A stretch of 6,919 nucleotides of DNA from an uncultured bacterium (lineage in GTDB: Bacteria > Actinomycetota > Coriobacteriia > Coriobacteriales > Coriobacteriaceae): NCBI GenBank assembly GCA_905215195.1, contig CAJMPF010000092.1, positions 1 through 6,919 on the forward strand. Reading direction: 5' to 3'. The translations under genes and the position numbers were made by a program. Position 1 is the first letter of the stretch; each line of letters opens with the position of its first letter. The notes under the pieces are model-generated. The model had not been told where the DNA came from. It ran no database searches and saw nothing but the letters and a program-made list of their open reading frames with translations. Below are positions 1 through 3,838 of this stretch, in pieces.

Positions 1-326
1 GCGATAACCAGGATAGCGCCGTCCATCTGAGCAGCACCGGTGATCATGTTCTTGACGTAGTCAGCGTGGCCCGGGCAGTCAACGTGAGCGTAGTGACGGG
101 CAGCAGTCTCGTACTCGACGTGGGAGACGGAGATCGTAATGCCGCGCTCGCGCTCCTCGGGAGCCTTGTCGATGTTCTCGAACGCAGTGAAGTCAGCCTT
201 GCAGCCCTCGGTCTCGGAGAGAACCTTGGTGATGGCAGCGGTCAGCGTGGTCTTGCCGTGGTCGACGTGACCAATGGTGCCGATGTTAACATGCGGCTTA
301 GTGCGCTCAAACTTCTCTTTGGCCAT
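1..326 (-). CDS. tuf: Elongation factor Tu, N-terminal 108 residues (partial)
   Basis: This encodes the GTPase that carries aminoacyl-tRNA to the ribosome A site in the cytoplasm. The gene runs off the left edge, so only part of the GTP-binding domain is visible. The reading begins MAKEKFERTKPHVNIGTIGH. The P-loop is GHVDHGKT (residues 19-26), the switch I segment is RGITI (61-65, effector Thr64), and the switch II motif is DCPGH (83-87). The start is fixed by this conserved N-terminus and by a strong Shine-Dalgarno, AGGAGGG on the minus strand (about 333-339). It lies downstream of three co-oriented tRNA genes, and no convincing separate promoter was seen in the 96-nt gap, so co-transcription with them is likely. 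All visible Arg codons are CGC/CGT, unlike the AGG-rich operon at the right of the window. The run after RGITI (SVSHVEYETAARHYAHVDC) resembles my recollection of Coriobacteriia EF-Tu; that taxonomic step is inference. Confidence 0.98.
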   Translation of the reverse strand, partial: MAKEKFERTKPHVNIGTIGHVDHGKTTLTAAITKVLSETEGCKADFTAFENIDKAPEERERGITISVSHVEYETAARHYAHVDCPGHADYVKNMITGAAQMDGAILVI

Positions 327-332
327 AAAGCC

Positions 333-339
333 CTCCTCT
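333..339 (-). promoter_or_regulatory. Ribosome binding site of tuf
   Basis: The minus strand reads AGGAGGG six bases before the tuf ATG. It is a near-perfect anti-16S match, as expected for a very highly expressed gene, and it supports the start at 326. Confidence 0.85.
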
Positions 340-348
340 AAACAGGTC

Positions 349-411
349 GTCCCCGGACGGGACTTTGCCTTTATACCATAGTGGCCTCTCAACATACTAT
401 TGAGAAGCCAC
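349..411 (-). promoter_or_regulatory. Two hairpins in the tRNA-tuf spacer
   Basis: The larger hairpin has 12-nt arms at 381-392 and 400-411 around a 7-nt loop, with one mismatch. The smaller pairs GTCCC (349-353) with GGGAC (359-363). Neither is followed by a T-run on the minus strand, so they do not look like simple terminators. Inference: they may be RNA processing sites separating the tRNAs from the tuf mRNA, or stabilise the 5' end of tuf mRNA. Confidence 0.45.
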
Positions 412-422
412 CGTGTTACCTA

Positions 423-499
423 TGGTAGCGGTGACTGGATTCGAACCAGTGACGCCACGGGTAGGAACCGTGTGCTCTAAACAACTGAGCTACACCGCC
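423..499 (-). tRNA. tRNA-Arg (anticodon CCU), CCA encoded
   Basis: It folds as a cloverleaf. The acceptor is GGCGGTG/CACCGCT, the D stem GCTC/GAGC, the anticodon stem CACGG/CCGTG and the T stem ACTGG/CCAGT with loop TTCGAAT. The discriminator is A and CCA is encoded (423-425). The 7-nt anticodon loop TTCCTAC gives CCU, which reads the arginine codon AGG. Three features are odd. The first acceptor pair is G1-U72. The D loop AGTTGTTTA has G18 but U where the nearly invariant G19 should be, losing the G19-C56 tertiary pair. A single change at position 35 would make the anticodon CAU (Met), the identity one might expect beside tRNA-Thr in a translation-factor operon. By anticodon it is Arg; its charging identity is less certain. 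Confidence 0.88.
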
Positions 500-502
500 G
501 GA

Positions 503-578
503 TGGAGCCTGCAACCAGACTTGAACTGGTGACCTCTTCGTTACCAACGAAGTGCTCTACCGACTGAGCTATACAGGC
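503..578 (-). tRNA. tRNA-Thr (anticodon GGU), CCA encoded
   Basis: A complete cloverleaf with acceptor GCCTGTA/TGCAGGC, D stem GCTC/GAGC, anticodon stem CTTCG/CGAAG with loop TTGGTAA (anticodon GGU), T stem ACCAG/CTGGT, discriminator U and encoded CCA (503-505). It decodes ACC and ACU. It is separated by only three bases from tRNA-Arg and by ten from tRNA-Tyr, so a single precursor transcript processed by RNase P and 3' nucleases is expected. Confidence 0.97.
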
Positions 579-588
579 ACTTGACGGG

Positions 589-670
589 TGGGAGCTATAG
601 GATTCGAACCTATGTAGGCAGAGCCAACGGGTTTACAGCCCGTCCCCATTAACCACTCGGGCAAACTCCC
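589..670 (-). tRNA. tRNA-Tyr (anticodon GUA), CCA not encoded
   Basis: A class II tRNA of 82 nt with a long variable arm. The acceptor is GGGAGTT/AGCTCCC, the anticodon stem ACGGG/CCCGT with loop CTGTAAA (anticodon GUA), the T stem ATAGG/CCTAT and the discriminator A. The three bases after the discriminator read CCC rather than CCA, so the 3' end must be completed by tRNA nucleotidyltransferase, unlike the two downstream tRNAs. It is the first gene after the promoter at 733-762. Confidence 0.96.
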
Positions 671-732
671 AATCGTTCAAGTATCCGCAGGTCCTTTGGT
701 CTTTTGGACCGCCGCCCCCGCGAACGAAAAAG

Positions 733-762
733 ATAATACGATGCAACCTTGGGGGCTGTCAA
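733..762 (-). promoter_or_regulatory. Strong promoter of the tRNA-Tyr/Thr/Arg-tuf operon
   Basis: On the minus strand TTGACA (757-762) is followed, 18 nt later, by TATTAT (733-738). These are a perfect -35 and a near-perfect -10 of the housekeeping sigma type. Transcription should start near 725, about 55 nt before the first tRNA-Tyr base. A small GGTCC/GGACC hairpin (690-710) lies in the leader. Its strength and position fit a stable-RNA operon. Confidence 0.85.
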
Positions 763-772
763 CGAAAACCTC

Positions 773-798
773 TAGATACACGGTGCCGGGCGTATCTA
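773..798. repeat. Short inverted repeat upstream of the tRNA operon promoter
   Basis: TAGATAC (773-779) and GTATCTA (792-798) form a 7-bp inverted repeat around a 12-nt GC-rich centre, starting 11 bp upstream of the -35 box. It could be a regulator binding site or a chance repeat; no T-run follows on either strand. Confidence 0.4.
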
Positions 799-998
799 TA
801 TAGCCATGACCTGCGATTTTGTTGAGTTTGGATATGAAGGACAGTGGTTTTGGATACTGAGGTGACGTTTCTCGAGGTAACACTTTGGTGTAGTAGAGTA
901 CACCTTCAGGATCGAACTTCGATAACGGCTTATTTGCACCTATATATAGGTCGAGATCGGGGCTGCCCAGACAGAAGATTGCTCTTCCCAGGCAAAAT
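799..998. other. Intergenic stretch without a supportable gene
   Basis: This holds no gene I can support. The only structure seen is a perfect 14-bp palindrome, ACCTATATATAGGT, at 938-951, which could be a dimeric regulator site. A 130-codon open frame on the minus strand covers the region but also covers the operon promoter and starts inside a repeat, so it is not called. Confidence 0.6.
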
Positions 999-1142
999 CG
1001 AGCGTGGATTTTCTTCCGTTTGAAATCGAGCGTGGATAATCTCCCACTTTGCCGTGCCATCGAATCCAAAGTGGCAGATTATCCACGCTCATTCACTAGG
1101 CGGAAGATTTTCCACGCTCGTGTGTCCGATAATCCACGCTCG
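999..1142. repeat. Five-copy TCCACGCTCG repeat with nested hairpin
   Basis: Five copies of a repeat with core TCCACGCTCG and an adjacent A/T-rich triplet are present. Copies 1 and 2 (999-1018, 1028-1051) read as CGAGCGTGGA; copies 3, 4 and 5 (1067-1090, 1101-1120, 1128-1142) read as the reverse complement. Copies 2 and 3 pair over 24 nt with one mismatch around a 15-nt loop. Copies 1 and 4 pair over 20 nt with three central mismatches and flank the first pair concentrically. Four copies therefore fold into one long hairpin or cruciform (999-1120) and the fifth stands alone. No coding potential or T-run was seen. The function is unknown. Confidence 0.85.
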
Positions 1143-1171
1143 GTCACGACAGTTAAACCCGGTCCGGCCTT

Positions 1172-1389
1172 TGTCTCGATCTGTAACATTTAGAGAACAT
1201 TTTTTCCCTATCTGTTACAGATCGAGATGTTTCGCAGAGACCTCTGCTTACGTCTCATTCTGTAACAGCTAGAACGGTTTTCAGCCTCTTCGTGTTACAG
1301 ATCGAGATGTTATCGGCCGTCCCTTGGCAATGTCTCGATCTGTAACTATAAGGAAGGTCTTCAGCCCACTCGTGTTGCGAATCGAGACA
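1172..1389. repeat. Array of six alternating 17-bp repeats (three hairpin units)
   Basis: The repeat TGTCTCGATCTGTAACA occurs six times in strictly alternating orientation: forward at 1172-1188, 1251-1267 and 1331-1347, reverse at 1213-1229, 1293-1309 and 1373-1389. Starts are 41, 38, 42, 38 and 42 bp apart. Each forward/reverse pair makes a hairpin with a 24-25-nt loop, hairpins are separated by 21 nt, and units recur every 79-80 bp. The loops of units 2 and 3 resemble each other (shared TTCAGCC then CTTCGTG or ACTCGTG); the spacers do not. The last copy is the most degenerate. It is intergenic, between the remnant tRNA-Thr terminator and the tRNA-tuf operon. The function is unknown. Confidence 0.88.
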
Positions 1390-1429
1390 AACCTGAAGCT
1401 CGGTTGGCGCCAAACACGCTGACTTATCG

Positions 1430-1473
1430 ACATAAATAGAAACGGGCCCTGTCCCACAAGGGAACAGAGCCCG
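1430..1473 (-). terminator. Terminator of the interrupted tRNA-Thr(UGU) gene
   Basis: The arms 1443-1455 and 1460-1473 pair through 13 base pairs with one mismatch and one bulged base around the loop ACAA. On the minus strand the stem is followed by TTTCTATTTATG. It starts nine bases after the tRNA CCA end, so it is the native transcription stop of that tRNA gene, left behind on the chromosomal side of the junction. Confidence 0.85.
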
Positions 1474-1482
1474 AAACTCTCA

Positions 1483-1525
1483 TGGAGCCAGTGACAGGAA
1501 TCGAACCTGCAACCCACTGATTACA
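1483..1525 (-). mobile_element. attL-type junction: 3' half of tRNA-Thr(UGU)
   Basis: On the minus strand, from anticodon to CCA, the sequence is that of a tRNA-Thr(UGU) 3' half. It has TGTAA then TCAGT (anticodon loop and 3' stem), GGGTT, T arm GCAGG-TTCGATT-CCTGT, acceptor CACTGGC, discriminator U and encoded CCA (1483-1485). Right of 1525 the identity ends abruptly: the expected U33, anticodon 5' stem, D arm and 5' acceptor strand are all absent. The break at the anticodon loop is a known crossover position for tyrosine integrases that target tRNA genes, and an integrase gene follows at 1680. This copy cannot make a functional tRNA; the intact copy should lie at the other end of the element. 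The exact crossover base cannot be fixed from one junction. Confidence 0.87.
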
Positions 1526-1607
1526 TCGCTTTCCATTCTGGTTAATAGCGTCCATCTGCGACTATAGCGACCGTAACCTCGCCTTTTTCTTTCGTTTTCC
1601 GCTTATA

Positions 1608-1626
1608 GTCTCACTTGAGACGTCTC
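1608..1626. promoter_or_regulatory. Candidate operator upstream of the integrase
   Basis: GTCTC ACTT GAGAC CGTCTC-type symmetry: GTCTC (1608-1612) pairs with GAGAC (1617-1621), which in turn forms a perfect 10-bp palindrome GAGACGTCTC (1617-1626). Three half-sites of the same 5-mer sit 54 bp upstream of the integrase start. Inference: a binding site for a dimeric regulator or an element-encoded directionality factor. Confidence 0.4.
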
Positions 1627-1638
1627 CGAAACAGTCAA

Positions 1639-1670
1639 ATTGCACACTCATTGCACACGCGATTGCACAC
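1639..1670 (+). repeat. Three direct repeats ATTGCACAC before the integrase
   Basis: ATTGCACAC occurs at 1639-1647, 1650-1658 and 1662-1670, with start spacing 11 and 12 bp, so all copies lie on about the same face of the helix. The last copy abuts the integrase ribosome binding site. Position and spacing suit arm-type sites for the integrase N-terminal domain, or an autoregulatory operator. Neither role is shown by the sequence alone. Confidence 0.7.
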
Positions 1671-1679
1671 GGAGGGACA

Positions 1680-2885
1680 ATGGAAGAGAAATACACCACC
1701 TCGTCTATTTATAAGTTTAAGGACGATCGCTGGCGCGCACAGTTCCCCTATTTGGAGAACGGCATCTGGCATAAGAAGACTCAGCTCTTGGAACATCGAG
1801 GGCGCGATAAAGGCAGAAGCCATAAGCATCGCGATGCCGCCATGCTCGAGGCCGAATCCATCCGCGCATCTCTCAATGAGAAGGCCACCGCAGAAGCAGC
1901 TAAACCCAAGGGGCTTGGTATCACCGTTTCAAAGCTCGTGACATGCTATATCGATATCGAGTGCGCGGACGTCGCGCGCTCCACGGCGACCGGATACCAC
2001 GGCATGCTCCGCCGGAATATCGAACCGTATCTCGGTGATGTCCCATTGGAAGACCTTACGGAAGAGGATGTTCAGGAATGGATAACGGCGATCGCCTCAA
2101 CCCACGCACGGTCCACCGCCTGCAATTCCCTACGGTTGTTACGAGGCTCGCTCAAATATGGAATGCGAAAGAAATGGATTGACGAAAACGTGGCCTCTTG
2201 GGCAAAAGTCCCCAAAAACGAAGGCGCGAACTACGGTCTACCGAATTCGCTTACAACCAAAGAGCGAACCAGGGTCTTGAACACTCTGAACGCCTCCATA
2301 GATATCCCAGCGATGCTTGCAGCCAAGATAGCGCTCTACACGGGATTGCGGCGCGGCGAGCTTTGCGCCCTGAAATGGAAAAACGTGGACTTTAAATCCT
2401 CAACGATCCGAGTCGAGGCCGCGATTGGGCACACAGATAACGAGTTCTATATCAAGGGCCCCAAGAGCATTAGCAGCCGGCGCGCTATCCCCAACTGCCC
2501 GAAAGACCTTATGAAAGACCTTGCGAAGCGCGAGGCCGACATGAAGTCCGAATGCGCGAATCTGGGCGTTGAGTTCAGCGACGAACTGTTTGTCCTCGGC
2601 TTTCCGGACGGCTCCTTCTTGAAACCGCCCAGGATCAACGACGCTTGGCGGGCCCTGGCAAAGGCCTTGAAGCTCCATGGTGTCTTGAACAAGAACACCG
2701 TCACCTTCCACGACCTCAGGCACAGTTTTGCAACGTACGCCGTTTCCAACGGAATCGACCCGAGGACTCTCGCAAGCCTCATGGGGCACTCGAAGGCGTC
2801 GATGACACTCGACAGATACGCCAGCGCCGACCCAGTAGCCACCGCATCGGCTATGAGAACTCTTGGACGCTTATATAAAGAGTGA
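1680..2885 (+). CDS. int: Tyrosine recombinase / site-specific integrase
   Basis: This 401-residue protein catalyses strand exchange between the element's attachment site and the host tRNA-Thr gene. The N-terminal part (about 5-60, with YKFKDDRWRAQFPY) fits an arm-site-binding domain. Residues about 81-170 fit the SAM-like core-binding domain. Residues about 190-395 form the catalytic domain. Visible catalytic residues are Arg224 (TGLRRGEL), a beta-hairpin Lys near 259-262, HDLR (His344, Arg347), His370 (LMGH) and the nucleophile Tyr380 (LDRY). The set is complete and the length is normal for ICE/phage integrases, so it looks active. The ATG at 1680 follows GGAGGG at 1671-1676 with a short 3-nt spacer. 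It lies next to the tRNA-Thr fragment, as usual for tRNA-targeting elements. GC content is clearly lower than in the mobilisation genes downstream. Family assignment is secure; target choice is inferred from position. Confidence 0.97.
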   Translation: MEEKYTTSSIYKFKDDRWRAQFPYLENGIWHKKTQLLEHRGRDKGRSHKHRDAAMLEAESIRASLNEKATAEAAKPKGLGITVSKLVTCYIDIECADVARSTATGYHGMLRRNIEPYLGDVPLEDLTEEDVQEWITAIASTHARSTACNSLRLLRGSLKYGMRKKWIDENVASWAKVPKNEGANYGLPNSLTTKERTRVLNTLNASIDIPAMLAAKIALYTGLRRGELCALKWKNVDFKSSTIRVEAAIGHTDNEFYIKGPKSISSRRAIPNCPKDLMKDLAKREADMKSECANLGVEFSDELFVLGFPDGSFLKPPRINDAWRALAKALKLHGVLNKNTVTFHDLRHSFATYAVSNGIDPRTLASLMGHSKASMTLDRYASADPVATASAMRTLGRLYKE

Positions 2886-2905
2886 TTTGCTTCGTCGCAA
2901 GCAAA
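2886..2905 (+). repeat. Hairpin directly after the integrase stop codon
   Basis: TTTGCTT and AAGCAAA pair around a 6-nt loop right after the integrase TGA. No T-run follows, so it is more likely an mRNA 3' end stabiliser than a terminator; the real terminator is 20 bp further on. Confidence 0.4.
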
Positions 2906-2925
2906 GAAGTCAACAGTGGCTCGGA

Positions 2926-2955
2926 GGCCCGGCTTTAACCGGGCCTTTTCTTGTT
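2926..2955 (+). terminator. Rho-independent terminator of the integrase gene
   Basis: GGCCCGG (2926-2932) pairs perfectly with CCGGGCC (2939-2945) around CTTTAA and is followed by TTTTCTTGTT. It stops plus-strand transcription from int and separates it from the HTH gene. Confidence 0.92.
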
Positions 2956-3067
2956 GCCTCGACCCTTCAACGTCTTTTTTGTCCATAGCGTCCGCCCTGC
3001 CCGTACTTTGACGAATGCCGGCAGCGGCGTGTCAGACTGCGAAATAAGAGAAATCGGCAAATTCCAG
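2956..3067. other. Intergenic gap between integrase and HTH gene
   Basis: This must hold the promoter of the HTH gene, since a strong terminator lies just upstream. Only a weak -35-like TTGACG (3008-3013) without a matching -10, and a small palindrome TGCCGGCA (3016-3023), were seen. It is one of the few non-coding places where an origin of transfer could sit, but no diagnostic nick motif was recognised. Confidence 0.4.
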
Positions 3068-3080
3068 AAAGGAGACCGAA

Positions 3081-3323
3081 ATGAAATTCAAAGAAAAGCG
3101 TATCGGAGTCGACGACTTCCGCAGTATGCCGGATATCGTCGATCCGCTGCCGGTCGCGTACCTGCTCGGCATCAGCGATCGCTCTGTCTACCGCCTCTGC
3201 CAGAACGGGACGTTCAAAGCCGTGAAGTGCGGCAAGTTATGGCGAATCAACCGCGACAGCGTGCTCAGCTATATCGGAGTCACTATCGACCGAACTGAAT
3301 GCCCGTCAACCAACATCAATTAA
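3081..3323 (+). CDS. Excisionase-like helix-turn-helix DNA-binding protein
   Basis: This 80-residue protein is mostly one winged-helix/MerR-like domain of the excisionase family. The segment about 23-65 has the family pattern: LPVAYLLGIS (first helix and turn), DRSVYRLCQNG (recognition helix), then FKAVKCGKLWRINRDSVLSYI (wing and closing helix). Such proteins bend DNA at attachment sites as recombination directionality factors, or act as small transcription regulators. The gene lies behind the integrase on the same strand but is separated from it by a terminator, so excision can be controlled independently of integration. AAAGGAG (3068-3074) lies six bases before the ATG and fixes the start. 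The 16-residue polar tail has no recognisable motif. The fold is confident; the excisionase role is inferred from the neighbours, and control of the mob operon is the main alternative. Confidence 0.85.
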   Translation: MKFKEKRIGVDDFRSMPDIVDPLPVAYLLGISDRSVYRLCQNGTFKAVKCGKLWRINRDSVLSYIGVTIDRTECPSTNIN

Positions 3324-3338
3324 AAACGACCATTACAT

Positions 3339-3363
3339 GGGGTCCGAGAGGCCCCTCTTTGTT
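3339..3363 (+). terminator. Terminator-like hairpin in front of the mobilisation operon
   Basis: GGGGTC (3339-3344) pairs with GGCCCC (3350-3355, one G-U) around CGAGA, followed by TCTTTGTT. It may simply end the HTH transcript. However, only two bases separate the T-rich tail from the ribosome binding site of the next gene, so no promoter fits between them. Transcription of the mob operon must therefore read through it or start inside it, which suggests a leader attenuator. Confidence 0.7.
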
Positions 3364-3365
3364 AT

Positions 3366-3372
3366 AAGGAGG
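3366..3372 (+). promoter_or_regulatory. Ribosome binding site of the mobilisation operon
   Basis: AAGGAGG ends four bases before the ATG of the RHH gene. It is the strongest such site in the operon. The next gene (relaxase) has no comparable site, so its translation probably depends on initiation here. Confidence 0.8.
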
Positions 3373-3376
3373 CCCT

Positions 3377-3838
3377 ATGGTCGGAACTAAAACAGTCAGC
3401 GTGAAGCTCGATTCAAGGCTCTATACCGCCCTCAAGACGCGGGCCGAACTCAGCAACTCCAACATCAGCGACGAGATCCGCTCGCTCCTGCGCTCGGCGC
3501 TCGCCGCGGAGGGGCTCGACCTCTACGGCAACGAGGTCGCGGGCTTCATCCGCGGCGTCGTCGACGCCCGCATGGACGTCGCCGCACTCGACATCGAGCG
3601 CAAGCTCGACGCCACCGAGGACCGCATCGCCGCGGTCCTCTCGCGCCCCATGACTGCCGCCATCATGGCCGGCCTCATGTCGGCAGACGTCCTCAAGGCC
3701 TCCTACGCCTCGCTCGACGACGTCCCCGTCGCGGACATCTGGAAGAACTACCTCGCGCAGGCCGGCGAGCTCAGCCGCGCGGGCCTCGGCCGCATCGACG
3801 AGGTGAAGCTCCACGCGCGCGAGCGCGCCGATGGCTAG
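3377..3838 (+). CDS. Ribbon-helix-helix protein, MobC-like relaxosome accessory
   Basis: This 153-residue protein has an N-terminal ribbon-helix-helix module at about 4-42. It consists of a strand (TKTVSVKLD), helix A (SRLYTALKTRAELSN) and helix B (NISDEIRSLLRSAL). RHH dimers insert the paired strands in the major groove. The remainder is alpha-helical and probably coiled (about 50-90, with DIERKLDATEDRIAAVL), ending in a charged tail, and no other family was recognised. It is the first gene of an overlapping operon: its last 8 bases overlap the relaxase start, so translation is probably coupled. Small RHH proteins encoded directly before relaxases (MobC, MbeC, TraY type) bind oriT, help nicking and often repress their own operon. 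That role is inferred from fold plus position. GC content jumps at this gene relative to the two genes before it. Confidence 0.82.
   Translation: MVGTKTVSVKLDSRLYTALKTRAELSNSNISDEIRSLLRSALAAEGLDLYGNEVAGFIRGVVDARMDVAALDIERKLDATEDRIAAVLSRPMTAAIMAGLMSADVLKASYASLDDVPVADIWKNYLAQAGELSRAGLGRIDEVKLHARERADG

Noticed and set aside
423..499. tRNA-Met or tRNA-Gly by position in the operon
   Set aside because: The anticodon stem CACGG/CCGTG fixes a 7-nt loop TTCCTAC and hence CCU; neither CAU nor UCC can be read without breaking the stem.
677..1069. Open frame of 130 codons on the minus strand
   Set aside because: It starts inside the nested repeat, runs through the clear promoter of the tRNA operon and ends next to tRNA-Tyr. 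No family resemblance and no ribosome binding site were seen.
999..1142. Cluster of DnaA boxes (TTATCCACG in copies 2 and 3 differs from TTATCCACA by one base)
   Set aside because: Across the five copies the conserved part is TCCACGCTCG, while the TTA part varies freely and the final base is always G. This fits a different repeat better than DnaA boxes.
1054..1272. Open frame of 72 codons on the plus strand
   Set aside because: It is made almost entirely of the two repeat families; its residues reflect repeat sequence, not a protein.
1172..1389. CRISPR array
   Set aside because: Repeats alternate in orientation, are only 17 bp and are interrupted by short similar loops; no cas gene or leader is visible.
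1281..1517. Open frame of 78 codons on the minus strand
   Set aside because: It covers the tRNA-Thr fragment, its terminator and part of the alternating repeat array.
1526..1607. Integrase promoter
   Set aside because: TATAGT at 1604-1609 resembles a -10 box, but no acceptable -35 lies 16-19 bp upstream, so it was not annotated.
2956..3376. Origin of transfer (oriT)
   Set aside because: The non-coding gaps here are plausible places, but no inverted repeat next to a recognised nick motif was found, so no site is called.
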